Of a DNA stretch of 64,000 bases, positions 33,661 to 45,676 are shown in pieces (the stretch's first letter is position 1; every line of letters starts with the position of its first letter). The notes beneath the pieces are model-generated. The model was given only the letters and a program-made list of their open reading frames with translations. It had not been told where the DNA came from and made no database searches. The stretch is from Cheilinus undulatus (taxonomy: Eukaryota; Chordata; Actinopteri; Labriformes; Labridae), in NCBI RefSeq assembly GCF_018320785.1, contig NC_054875.1:18106632-18170631 (forward strand), in the 5' to 3' direction. Both the position numbers and the translations under genes were made by a program.

Positions 33661-35097
33661 GCGCGCCCCCGGCACACGCACACTGGGAGCCGAGCAAGAC
33701 ATTAAGAGAAAAAAAGTTTTCTTTTTCCTCGTTCAAACAGCGCTGGACGGACAGGATGTAACGATAGAGTCCTGCGACGGACAGCTAACACCCTACCTGT
33801 CCATTCCCCCTGATTTCCTGACCATTAACACCTGCTGGTGTGCGTGGAAACCTGCACCCGCAAAATTCGCGTCTAATTCCTACTACAGTCTGACCACGTA
33901 AAACACGGAATGACAGAAGCTGCGTTCAGTTTAAGAAATTATAATATTGCGTTCACTTAAGCACTGCCCTTGACAAATAAGGTTTTACATTGTCCTATTC
34001 AAAGTTTTCTCACTGAATGAAGCAAGAAAGAAAACTCTCACATCCTCGTAAGCCATAACAGCTGACAGCCTGGACTAATTTAACCCTGGTTATATTAATA
34101 AGAGTAACTTCAGAATCATATTGACAGACTTTATATACACATCCTTTGTTTTTAAGCCATAGGTGGAATTATTTTCTGATCATTGTTCGCTAGTGCCAAA
34201 GAGCGCAGCGCTCCATCAGCTCTCTCTGAGTTCGTTTTTACTCTGTTTGCCCCTTTCTGACCCTGTCCCTGTTTGTAAATTAAACGCTCTATGAAAAGAG
34301 GCCAATCTTTATGGATAGAAGGAATTTCCCCTCAAATATCAGAATGTTGGCTCAGTATCCCTGTGCCAGTCTCTTCCTGTACGTCATAACGCGCATCAGA
34401 GCAGTGGAGATGCTTATACTGTCTGCAGCGCTATGAGGAGCGTTAAAGCTTCTGTGCGCATTTAAAGAAATTAGACTGTGCCCTGTTTACTAACTTAAAC
34501 AGTTTTAATGCAAGCAAAAATTAAATTCAGACCTGATCCCAACGCAGCTGTCTAACTTTGTTCTTTTAGCAGAGCTAACAGGATAATTCTCGTTAAAAAA
34601 GGCTGCAGGTGCTCTTGAAATATGTCTATAATTATGTCACAATGTGTTAATAACCCTGCGTTTCTGACACTGTGCGTGTGATATGATGTGTAAATCTTGT
34701 GTGGTGGATAAGTTTATCAGTCAGAGGTGGAGCCATGGGGGGGCTTGTGGGGTCTATGCCCCTAATATTTTCTCAAACCATTCAGTCTTTAACTTTGGTA
34801 AAAGTACATTACCTCTGATTACTGATGATTGTAAAAAAAAACTATCTTGGATTTTGATAAACAGATTGACCCTGCTGATCACAGCATGGAAATTTCATTC
34901 TTGTTGCCAAACTGAAAAAAAATAAAAAATAAAAATATAACATAAAAAATCAGATGTTTGTTTTTATTTAGAATTTAAAAAGCTTAAAAGCACATGCTTG
35001 GGGGGGGGTCACCAAATTGGGATGTGTACATAATGTCTGTCAATATGATCCTGACCTTACTCTTATGAATATAACCAGGGTTAAATTAGTCCAGGCT
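33661..35097. other. Spacer between the arms of element B
   Basis: No gene is recognised. A 60-bp inner pair (34067-34127 and 35037-35097) is inverted, so the palindrome once reached further in. The right arm lacks the counterpart of about 33661-34066. TTTCTCAAACCATTCAGTC and the GGGGCTTGTGGGG stretch near 34738 look like transposon interior (probably hAT), but I cannot name the family. Confidence 0.5.
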
Positions 35098-36776
35098 GCG
35101 CCCATGGGCAGAGAGAGAGAGAGAGCAGCGGAGATAAGGCTGGACCTTTTCACAAACAAGGGGCGCAGAGGTTACAGGTGTGCAGGAGTTGATGATCTGT
35201 TACATTTGTGGACCTATTCAAAATGTACAGGGCTCATAATGGCGCCCTCGTCAGCGTGGCGCCCTAGGCAACCGCCTATATCGCCTACGCTCAGAAACGG
35301 CCCTGGTTGGAGGGTTCAATCCCAGTCTTTGGAAGCTGCTATTTTTCATTTATGTACATTTATATAGGCCTATACTATCATTACTAAAAATGATGACATG
35401 TTTGAAGTTATTTTTTTTTAAATTAAAATTGGATTATGCGATAGTAATGATATATAAATACATGTTATCAACTTTGATAACTTAAATGAGACATTAGCGC
35501 TACATGAGATCGAGCTTACTATTATGCCAAGCGGCCGTTCCACCTATTAAGCCAAACCGCTGTTCTAAGAGTATAATTCAAAACATCACATATATGAGAG
35601 CACACTGCTTTAAAAGATAAAGTATTAACTTTTGGGAGATCTCCCCCCTGCCAAACACTCACCAGCGACAAACAGCTGGTGACCTCCATCCTGTGCAGAA
35701 TCATCCCACACAAAGCCCCGGGCCCTGACAGGCTCCGAGGGAGGGTGTCCACTCAGCTCTCACCAGACTGAGAAAGTTGTGTTTGCATGAGTTTATATCA
35801 GTATTTATTTATATAAAAATGAATTTGACTTTCTAGTTATGTTGGGCTGGTACCAACTTCTTACCACCGCACATCAGATGGAAATCTGAGTGACCATTAT
35901 GAAACTCCGGGCTTCTTTTTGTCACCTCACCCCTAATTGGACAGGCTTATCTTGGCTCTTTTTCCAGATATAAGGGTAGACCAAAATAACAGCCAAAAAA
36001 AAAGAAGAAAAAAAAACGTATTTCCCACAGAAATAAAGTTCCACAACCATCCGTTTCATGAATGTGACACATTTATTGGATATGAAAAAACATGGTGGTG
36101 TGTTGTTCGAGCTGGGTAGGGGTATCTCGAAACTAAAGCCTTTTTTGAGGTCATGCTGCCAGAATAAATCCATATCCATGTATAAATCACTGGGATGTTT
36201 ATAGGGGATGATTGAAGGCAACGTTGACACACGGCGACACCTGCTGGTCATTTTCAATACCTACTCTCAGTGTGCCTCGTTGGTCTTGTCTTGTTGTGTC
36301 TTGTTGCTGATAAATATCTCTCTCAAACCCAATAGACAGCCCACTTCCGTGTAAACCCTGTACTGTGTACACAACTTTCTTTTATTTCAGAATAGGTGCA
36401 TATGGGGTTAGGCAATAGAACAAAAGTCAGCTTCTCCATGCCTGCCAAAGCAGGAGCTTTATTTTAAAGGGTAGGACCTTTATTTTGAAGGGCACCGCAC
36501 AGGTGGGATTCGAAGTCCCGCCCACCAATGAAACGAAATATGGAGAGGTATTTTCATTTTTTGGGTGAAAACGAAAAACGAACTATTTCCTGTTTTTTTT
36601 TTTGTTTTGTGCTCAAAATGAAAAAAAAAAAACGAAAAAACAACCTGTTTCCGTTTTTTTTGTTTGTTTGTTTGTTTTTTTTGCGCAAAACGGAAAAACG
36701 AAAAAACAGCTTGTTTTTTTGTCTCTGCTTGTGTGTTTTATACCCAGGAAACGGACTGATAAAACGCACCTTGGTC
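35098..36776 (-). repeat. Element B right inverted arm
   Basis: Reverse complement of the left arm. It carries the mirrored hAT terminus (GAAACGGCCCTG ending at 35305) and the uninterrupted Gypsy target (ATAGGCCTATAC, about 35365-35376). It ends CGCACCTTGGTC at 36776, exactly where the repeat of element A begins. Confidence 0.85.
36233..36247 (-). promoter_or_regulatory. CTCF-like motif in element B right arm
   Basis: Reverse complement of CCAGCAGGTGTCGCC. It mirrors 24696-24710. Confidence 0.4.
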
Positions 36777-36780
36777 GTAT

Positions 36781-37189
36781 GGTCCGTGTCTCTTGTGGTA
36801 ATTGGATATAACATTTGGAAACAGATATCAAAAATAGAAAAACGACTGGTTATTTGATTTTTGTTTTAAAATAGAAAAAACAAAATTGAAATACAGCTTG
36901 ATTTTCTTTTTTGTTGTCTGGAACGAGTAAGGAAAAGTCAAATACCGATTTGATTTTCAATTTTCATTTCTATAAAGAAAATAGAATATCGCACAAGACA
37001 CAAATCGAAAAATGGCTCGTATATTTGTTTGGAAGTTGTCACCGACAAGATTATTGCTCATAGTGACCAGTAGATGGCAACAGCGTGGCGCCTACGGATG
37101 CCAACCGTCGGAAAACCCGGCAGAAGAAGGAAGGGGCGCTATTGGCGGAGAGAAACCAAACAGTGGCACATATGGTCAGCGGGTGTAAG
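36781..37189 (+). repeat. Element A left terminal inverted repeat (promoter and leader of the integrase-like gene)
   Basis: Matches the reverse complement of 45677-46016. The outer half is A/T-rich with self-complementary tracts. The inner half (37035-37189) is GC-rich and ends AGCGGGTGTAAG right before the ATG at 37190. A 70-bp stretch (about 36962-37031) is absent from the right copy. Confidence 0.9.
37066..37080 (+). promoter_or_regulatory. CTCF-like motif in element A left repeat
   Basis: CCAGTAGATGGCAAC, one mismatch to the CTCF core. It mirrors 45790-45804. Confidence 0.4.
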
Positions 37190-40100
37190 ATGTCTTTGGA
37201 GCCGTATTCTGACATTATATTAGACATGGCAAAACAAGGCCTGTCATCCACCGAAATCTCCGCACGCTTATTGTATGAAAGTTGTGGTGGAAGAGGATTT
37301 TCAGCAAGAAATGTAAGGAGATTCTGCGCTGATAAGGGCTTAAGGCTAATGGGAATTCCCGATGCACATTTGGAGTTGGAGGTGGCAAAAGCCATTACTG
37401 AGGTATGATAAACTTGGAATTTTTAGGGCTATGCTATCATATCCTAACTGTAGATTTGTGCTTGTTTGATCCATGTCTCTGTTTCCTGCTTTAAAATAAC
37501 AAGAATATTAATTGGTGGCTTGACAGCAGGGTTGCCAGGTCCGCGGTTTTACCGCGGAATTGGGCTATTTTTAACGTACTTCGGCGGGTAGATTTTGTTG
37601 TCCGCGGGTTGAGCAGACCCATTTTTTATGTGTTGTCAGTGGCGCAAAAAGTGGGTATGCACTATATGCGGTGCATAGGAGCGCCAAAGCAATGGGGGTA
37701 AAATTATTTCGAGTCGGCATTTTCTGTATTTAACAGCTGTTTGTGCATGTGTAAACGATATGATCAATAACAGAGGCAGTCTCTGATTAGGCGCCCCCAA
37801 CACTCACACACACACACTATAGGTGCTCCAGTGCGCGCTCCCTCGAGCACGTGGGTGCTTTCATTTGAATCGTGGCTATTATAAGGCTTACTTTACAAAA
37901 AAAATTCTCCTGAAATCCTCTATAAAGGTGAAAACTGTCAGTAGCCTAAAGACTGCAACAAGTCATATCAATAAATCTAAGTCCAAGCAAAGAAGACAGA
38001 CTTTAACTGCCAAATTCAAATGAAGACTTGTGTATTATTACTGTAGGGTGCGCCCAGGACGGAGGAATGTGCGTAAAAGAGCGCAAAGGAAGTCCGCTGA
38101 CGGCACGTCTCCCCAGTAAGTCCATAATACCTTCATAAAGGTGTGCTGTCATGTGTTGAAGCTTCTAATGCTCTCGTTTTAACACATTTCTTCAGTCATT
38201 TCCTGCCAATGCTCTCCCATACTCGTATTTGATGATGACTTTCGTGGTACATCATCATCAATGAGCCAAACACACGGATCACATCTTAAAATAATGTAAA
38301 ACTGACTAAAACTTGTCTAAACGTAGGTGTTTTATTTGATCTTAAACGTACTAATGATAATTACTGTCAAAAGGGAAGAAACAGAAAAATGAAAGCAACA
38401 AACTAGCAGAACAATTTGTGAGGGAAAGCTGCAGTGAGGCAGGGCTGGTTTAAGCCATGTGGAGGCCCAGGGCAAAGAAAAAACATGGGGACCCTCCCCC
38501 TTTAGCTAAAAGTATCAAAGATTAGAGAAAAAAAATAGAAAGCATCCCTTTAAGTTTACACAGTCACATAACTACAGTAAATGTCCAAATCTGAAATATA
38601 AATATCCAGACACCCATAATTCGTCAGCTATTTGAAAAGCTTCTCACAGCTCTAAGCGGGTGGGGTGGTGGTGATGTATGTATACCCCTCAGAAAGTAGG
38701 TAGTTGTGCCCCTGTGATTTGTGAATGAGTATTTAATATCTGTAGCAGAGAAACTACTCTATTTACACTCAAGTACAACTAAAACAACCTGTAGAGAGGC
38801 AGGAAAACATGGAACATGGCACACAGACATACACGCCACCCATAGAAAAGCAGAATGTCTGCGGGCACTCAAGCAATATATGCAGTGTGGCAGAGGTAAA
38901 TGGCAGAGGTTTTAACTGTATTATTTAGAGTTTCAGCATTGGGCTTGTTTTTGGGCTAGTTTTATCGGTCATTGGGCTGGTTTTGTCACACAGACCTGGC
39001 AACCCTGCTTGACAGTGTTCATGCATTACTAACTAGAAAAGCACTCGGAGAGCACAGACCTCCGCTATTAGCCCTATCTCCCAATAGTACAGAATCCTTT
39101 AAAAAATTCCTGGATCCAGACGGTGATCAGACCGGATCACTCCCAAAATCTAATCAGTTCTTCCTTATGCCATTTCTGCCATTTCCTGAAAATTTCATCA
39201 AAATCTGTCCACAATTTTTGGAGTTATGTTGCTAACAAACTAACTAACCCTGCTGATCACATATAGTTTTAATTGGTATTTAATGACCATTTTACTTAAG
39301 TAGCCTATACATGAGCAAAAGTATGTTTAATTTGGTAGCATTAACCCTTGTCACCTTGGCCCTTTGAATGTTGTTACAGTCAATGCAATGTTATTGTTGG
39401 AGATCTGCACTTGTATGTCTTTACTAAGTTGCTGGGAATTTATTTTTGTGTGAAGTCAAAGCCCAAATCACATTCATTATCAAAGTGATCAAAGTCACTA
39501 TAGATGCAAATCTCTGATCAAAAAACACACATACACAGAGAGTACAGTATCTAAATGCATGATGAAGATATGCCTTTGGAAATCTTGTGTTTTCCAGACA
39601 GGACCTACCTATGGAAGAAGGATGATGAAGGGGTATCTAGCCATTAATGGAGTGCATGCTGCTGAAAAACGTATTGGATCAGTTCTCAGAATGATGCACC
39701 GGCCCTACCATGAAGCAAGACAGCAGGTAGACCTACTATGTTACCCTAAACATTATATATAGTCAAACTTTGGAAATATAATGTATGAGCTGATGTATGC
39801 TTTGCTATTTGCTTGGGAGCAGATATTAAGCTCAGATCCAGTAACTTAGCACAGCCAGACCAAAACACACCACATACATTTAATGTGACAGTGTTAACAT
39901 CAGCAACAGTGTACAGTGTGGGACGGAAAAATGCTCACATGTTCACTTAGTTTTCCTGTCTCTTTAGGGTGCCCGCAAACTCAACCCCACACCCTACCAG
40001 GCTGATGATATGGGTCACAAGATTCATATGGATCAAAATGAAAAGCTTGTCATGTTTGGAGTCACCCATGTGTTAGCAATTGATGGATTCAGCAAAAAGG

Positions 40101-42647
40101 TTGTGGCTCATTCTACAATGCCATTAAAAAACAACCTTTCAATCTATGAAGAAGTGTTTAGGTAAAAACCCTTACATTTTTGTTGACACTACAGGGAAAT
40201 CTTTTGTTTTAATGCACTGTCTTTGTGATACTGACAATTACATTTGGCAGTATCAGGATATAGAACTAGAAATGGTCTGGGATCTTGAATATGGCAAAAA
40301 CAATAATAATAATCTGCCACAAGTGTAATCTCTAGTTTTAGAGACTGCACTAGAGTAAAACAATTTAATGAATTAATTAGCCTATGCTTGCTGTTACCTC
40401 CTTACTGTTCGTTATCTTCATCTTTCTGAAAGCTATTAGCTAAATGTACTGTGATGCACATTTGCAGATAATTTTCTTTATTTATTGACTGTAACCCATC
40501 CATCAAATTTAACAATAACTTTCATAGAGGGGACCTTTGTGAAGAGGGGATGAAAAAACTAAGTATAAATAATTGTTTTCAAATACCTTACCTACTTTGT
40601 GTTACACCTTTTACACAGGTATACATAATTTACACATTGCTATTGCAATCATAATACAGTCTAATTTAACGAAAACTGCTTTACATGTATCTTTTTTTAA
40701 TGCCGTACAAGTCATAAAATCATCTTACTACTTTGGAACATTTCAGTTAAAAAAGTTTTAAACAAATTTTTAAAATGAGTGTTTTCATTCAACAGGCCTG
40801 CAGTGCTTGCTCATGGTATATGGGACCAGGTGCGAGTGGATCATGGCAAGGAGTTTTATTTGTCACTCTTCATGCAGGAGCTGCTGTCATCTCATCGTCA
40901 TAACCAGGAGAGAAGGCCTTATTTGCAGACCTCATCCACAAAGGTACAATACAAGTCTCTGTTTTGAGAAAAAAAAAAAATTCACAGTTTGCTTCAGTTT
41001 CATACTGCTTTCTTGCATACATTAAAGAAATGCTTTTATTGCACTTTCTAAACTTTGAATTAAGAATGCTGTAACACAGGCCTATTCAATTAGCAGCCCC
41101 CAGGTTAATGACCTGAACCAGCCCCCAAGTTGTCCAGCCTGTGGTCATGCCAGAGATGCAGAGGGCAACCTGTTTTACAAGTTTTCATAAATTCCTACAG
41201 TATTTCAGACTATGAACGCAACACTCCGCGTAGCCAAGCAACAGTCCACCTACAATGCACTGTGTTGTTTTGAAGTGTGGCTAGCAATGCTGACAGTAGC
41301 CCCAAGATATTGGGTATAAAACACGTCCTTTTCAATTGTAGCTACAACTTTGCAAATTTAGATGTCATGCACTTTGAGATATGCCTGGGCTAGATTTGAC
41401 CAAAATTATTATTGACAGAATTTCATTCTATTTTTTTTTTTTTTTTTATTCAAGTGAAAAAACATTTCTACTACCTCAGGTTATGTTCAAATACAGCTCT
41501 GTTGTTGTGTTTTTATGCACTTTTTAATGTGCTGCGTGTTGCCAAATTGAAAAGGGAGACTATTAAAAAAAAGTGCAAATTTTTCATCAAATTGATCTAT
41601 ATTGGTTTGAAATTTGACATTATCAGCTGCTTACTGGGCGCTGAACATTTCTGGCCCAGCTATATTTCTTTATTTTAAAACTTGGCCCAGTTGAATTTGT
41701 AATTGAATAGCCCTGCTGTAACACATTATTCTTCTTGGGGTTTTTTGAAAACTGGCCTTAATCTTAACTGCAGAAGAACCCCATGAGTTTAGAATTTCCA
41801 TTGTACTTTGTATGTTTTTTTATGTAATACATTTTTTGTGCCCGTTAGGTAAACAGTCCTTAAGCAGAATTTCTGTCAAAACTGTAAATGTTCCATCTCA
41901 GCTTTCAGTCAACATTATACCCACTCATTTAGCAGATCTTTGGGTAAATTTGCTACTAAGTTAGTGAACTTAGTTTTATAAGGAACTGTGCAGTACATTT
42001 CAGCAACACACCAATTAACATGAGACAAATCTTTGTTGTAAATTTAGAATCACATTGTCGAACGAATTTGGCCTGAGGTCAACAATCGTGTCAACTATCC
42101 GCTGAAGACGGCCCTTCTGCAGTTGGTGGATCAAGAGGAACTAGACATGGATGACAGCCTTGTGAGATTCTGTGTATCTAACCTGACTTGCCAGTTGTGC
42201 CAGATTGGTCTTAAAAAGGTGGTGGAGTCATGGAATGCTCATCAAATTCCAGGTATACTGTTAGCCAGTGTTACAAAGAAAGAATTAATCACAACAATCT
42301 TTTGTATATTTGGAAACCAACAGTGTGGTCTTTATTTCACAGGCAGAGGTGTACCAAATGACATGGCAGAACATGGGTGCCCCAAAAAAATCCCACAAGA
42401 ACTGTTACCTTGCTCATTTGAAGCAGCAGACCTCTACAGCCAACAGCTGGGATCTTCACTAACAGCACACACTCCTTTTGGAGTTGATCCATTTTTAACC
42501 AAACAGGACAAGCTAACAGCTGAAAATCAGTTTGCAGAGCAATATCAAGATATTTCAGTCTTGTTTTCTAGAGCAGTAAACAACGAATTTGCACCCTTCA
42601 AAGAGGCATTGCTCCATCTTATAAACACAACTCAGCGCAATGTGTGA
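37190..42647 (+). CDS. Integrase-type DDE transposase gene, six exons, 397 aa, intact
   Basis: Coding exons at 37190-37402, 39598-39726, 39968-40161, 40796-40943, 42048-42252 and 42343-42647 all have GT/AG borders and join without a stop. Exon 1 starts [20 protein letters not shown] and has an HTH-like segment (residues about 15-52, [15 protein letters not shown]). The integrase fold follows: D136 (KIHMDQNEK), the IDGFSKKVV strand pair, D194 (VRVDHGKEF) and E233 (NHIVERIW). The spacing of 58 and 39 residues suits the rve/IS3 family. The C-terminal part (residues 270-397) ends [12 protein letters not shown] and I do not recognise it. It probably cuts and joins the ends of element A. An in-frame upstream ATG lies at 37085. 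Introns 1 and 4 contain hAT MITEs. All catalytic residues are kept, so it may be active or recently active. Confidence 0.78.
37527..39007. mobile_element. hAT-type non-autonomous element in intron 1
   Basis: Ends CAGGGTTGCCAGGTC and its complement, with an exact 8-bp duplication CTTGACAG (37519-37526, 39008-39015). Both are hAT hallmarks. 1,481 bp with no transposase frame. The GGAGGCCCAGGGC-like piece near 38460 suggests further nesting. Confidence 0.88.
41077..41715. mobile_element. hAT-type MITE in intron 4
   Basis: Ends CAGGCCTATTCAATTA and TAATTGAATAGCCCTG, with an 8-bp duplication CTGTAACA (41069-41076, 41716-41723). 639 bp, non-coding. Confidence 0.88.
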
Positions 42648-43388
42648 AAAATTATTTGGTCTTTTCGACTATACAAGACGCAAATTAGTAAGAACAAGAG
42701 CATTTAAATGGCAAATGGTTTTTGGTAAGAAGTGTTATGATTACAGTTCAACTTAAGAGCTGAGCAGCTATCAACCTAGCACGGACTTCTAGAGTATCCT
42801 GCAAGAGTGGTTTTATGATTTTGACCTCAATAATTGTAACAGAAATCTGTTTTAAAACATAACAAAAGAAGCAAAAAAACATAAAATGATTCCATTCAGC
42901 TTGTTCATCACAATCTTTGCCTCCAGAATCCCTGAGATTTTAAAGTGTTGAGAACATGTTTGACTGAAAATGAATGCTATGCTTGGCAGCAGAAAAAAAT
43001 GTTGATTTTGTATCCATGCTCTTTCAAATTTCAGACCAGATTTCCGCTCGTACCCTAAGCTTAGTGTCTAGATTGATGTTACCAAATGTAAAAAAAAATG
43101 TGTTTTTCATTCTTTACAGGATACATTTTGGTGTAAACGTTTTACATGTTTGATTGGTGCTGAAAAAGTTGAATTTAACTAAACAATGAAGTGTTTAAAT
43201 CTAAAACTAGAAAACAGTAGTCACATTTTTGACTTCCCTCTCCCTCTAGTTTATGCTCAACACCTTTATGACAACAACCAAAATGAATGAATGAATTGTT
43301 AATTGTAGTGAAAGAAAGTCAACACTAAGTTTGAACTGATTAACCTGAATTCAAACTACCAGTTAATTGGGTATCACAGTGTTAAATG
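42648..43388. other. Spacer between the two convergent genes of element A
   Basis: About 740 AT-rich bases that must hold both 3' UTRs. I see no further coding exon. Confidence 0.6.
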
Positions 43389-45676
43389 TTACTGCTCATC
43401 ATAAAGGGATCTCAGAACAGCAAAGGCCTCTGAAAAACCAGTAACTTCATACATGTTGTTGCCTGCAGTGTTACTTCTACATTTTGCACAGTGTACAGAG
43501 GTCTCCTGCCACAGTTCCACACAGGTTTTGCAACCAATGATACTTTTGCAGCACTGGGTGAAGACTGGCTCCTCGATGAACTCTACAAAAGGAGGATGAG
43601 AAGGAAAATAGGGTTTCTGTGTGCATGTTTCCACCATTCCTTGACTGTTCTTTTATATGTAGAAAAAAAATCAATCAACTTCAAGTCTTTTTAATACTGT
43701 GTTGGTTAAAGTACACCTGTTATAAGTTGCAGTTAATGAGAAACAGCTGACTTTGGGTAGAGACTTGTTATTGTGTTTTGTACATCTAAAGTTCTGATGC
43801 ATAGAAAATAAAATTGACAGGAACTGCTGACTGCACTTACTCATACAAATAACACAGCAGAACCCTTGCTTGATGGTTTGCAGTTGGGAAGAAGTTAGGA
43901 TGACTCTTTGTGTGGAAGCAAGACTGGTGAGCTCTCTGATTGCTGTCGTAACATCTGGTAGGCTCTCCGATGCTAGTACAAGTTCCTCTATTTTCTCTGC
44001 AACCTCTCCAATGCCTGCAGCATCTTCTTCTTTTTGGCTGTGGAAAAAAACCAACATACATAAGATTGTATCTGGTAGTGTTTTAATGGTTTTGATTTAG
44101 GGGTGGTGGGACATTACTAAGCCTATTTAGTGTAGCATGGCCTTATTTGGTCTTGTAAAAAATGTCTGAACATCAAAGGTAAGGATAAATAAAACTTAAA
44201 AATTATAGTGAATATTACTTTTGGACTCTTGAGTATACAGTAACTTTAAAAATACCTCAATCTAAACCCTGGAAGTCCCGATCTTGTACAGCAAGAATTT
44301 TTCGTGCATTTTGTTTCCAGTAGGATGAGCCTTTGTAGAAGGGGTGAGAAACGGAAAAAATATAAATGGTCAAATTAATGAGTAACCATAAGCACTCATG
44401 AGACTGATAAAGGCTTACAAATAAAACAATGTTGCCTACCTGTGGTGCCTTCAGACTCTAAGATAGCATTTCCCTGTGCATCGGTCAGTACCAGGGGGTC
44501 ATGACTTCCAATTGCATCTTGGACTTTTTCAATGATTCCCTGAAGAGTAGCCTCACACTCCAAAAACCGAATCACAACCATTCTGCTGGGGCTCAGCCTC
44601 CCACCAACAAACTCTGCAAGGTACACCGATCTGCAAAAACACCACATAAAATAATTTTCTATCACAGGGAATATTTATAATTGGGGAAATAGCTGACCAT
44701 TTTATACTGCAGTTAAATTGAAAATATTTAGAAAACAGTATTTTGAAATGACATCAGCCTTGGAGTCAGGTAACCTTAACTACATTAATTCTCTAAAGTA
44801 CAATTTTTCAGTGCTACACAAGGAAATACACTCTGAAACTTTCTTGCAGAAATCAAAGTCAAGGAAAAGAGCTGAAAATGTTCCCATCATATGTGACACA
44901 ATTTATAACAAACTGAACAATTATACTAAAGAATAGTCAATAAAAACTGCTGATGATATGTAATGGTACACGAGCAGATATTCTTACACATATAGTAATC
45001 TATCACCACAATAAAGCAATGACATGGCTGGAATTACCTTTGGAATGTTTTAGAGACCACGGCTCTGAGGGGGCCTGAGGATGTCCTCTGTCCAGATGAA
45101 CTTGTAGCGGCGGGTGCTTTCATGAATGTGAACCGCTGGCCTGTGACGTTTGCAGACGTAGCGTCCTCATCCTCGCCATGCACTTCATAGTGACTCCTTG
45201 AGACTAGGTCAAGGGAGCTGAAAAAAACAGATTCTCCCGGGAACAAAGCCACGTTTGAGTCGTCTGTTAAGTACAGACTTTGACTTGAGACCTGTCAAGA
45301 CATTTAGAATAACCCTTTGAAAATTTCAGACTTTTATAAATAATACTATTCTGCAAGTATCAAAGGCGAAACCTTAAATTTCTTCACGCAAAATAAATTA
45401 CAATGCATAAGGCTATAAAGTATGTGACCTACACTCAAAACAGTCCTCAACTCCAGTGGCTCCGCTAGCTTAGTAAATTTAACTTAGCCAGCTCGCTGGC
45501 TAACGTGTTAGCTTTAGAAACTAATGCCCTAACGCAAAACTATAAGCTTATTACATATTTACCACTTAAATTTTCTTTACCTGGAATATGCGGCCAAGTT
45601 TTTCTGCAGACATGTCTGTCTCCCGCAGACACACACGTTTGTCCTTTCTGAAGATGATATAAATCTCTGTCTCCAT
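43389..45676 (-). CDS. RING-finger protein gene of element A, six exons
   Basis: Minus strand. Exon 1 is 45676-45581 (METEIYIIFRKDKRVC), exon 2 45291-45038, exon 3 44630-44440, exon 4 about 44327-44257, exon 5 about 44037-43841, exon 6 43582-43389. The C-terminus joins CCVIC (exon 5) to FTQCCKSIIGCKTCVELW and HCAKC (exon 6), a RING-type zinc-binding pattern. RING proteins usually act as ubiquitin E3 ligases. Exon 5 has a helical linker (EVAEKIEELVLASESLP). Residues 1-120 resemble nothing I know. Weak spot: exon 4 (SSYWKQNARKILAVQDRDF) runs to a TGA before its best donor. A frame survives only with a weak donor (CAGG|GTTTAG) and an alternative exon-5 acceptor. So it may be intact (about 330 aa) or newly broken. 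It may help transposition or counter host control. I infer that role only from its position. Confidence 0.65.

Larger units (their letters stand above)
24158..36776. mobile_element. Element B: large inverted-repeat (foldback) element with a nested Gypsy
   Basis: The ends are inverted copies starting GACCAAGGTRCGTTTTATCA. The arms (24158-25534 plus 33356-33660, and 35098-36776) are about 1.65 kb each and nearly identical, around a spacer of about 1.4 kb. No transposase gene is visible. Without the Gypsy insert the element is about 4.8 kb. It shares its terminal GACCAAGGTAC with the neighbouring element A, so it may be a non-autonomous relative. This is inference. I could not find a clear target duplication. 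Confidence 0.65.

Noticed and set aside
33357..33736. Arg/Glu-repeat frames on the minus strand
   Set aside because: They translate the CT/GA microsatellite and cross the palindrome arm. Not a protein gene.
33419..35305. A separate hAT element with its own target duplication inside element B
   Set aside because: The 8-bp flanks are inverted (CCTCCAAC/GTTGGAGG), not direct, so they reflect the palindrome rather than one insertion.
36481..36520. tRNA gene suggested by GGATTCGAAGTCCCGCCC
   Set aside because: It resembles a B box only. No A box at the right distance and no cloverleaf that I could draw.
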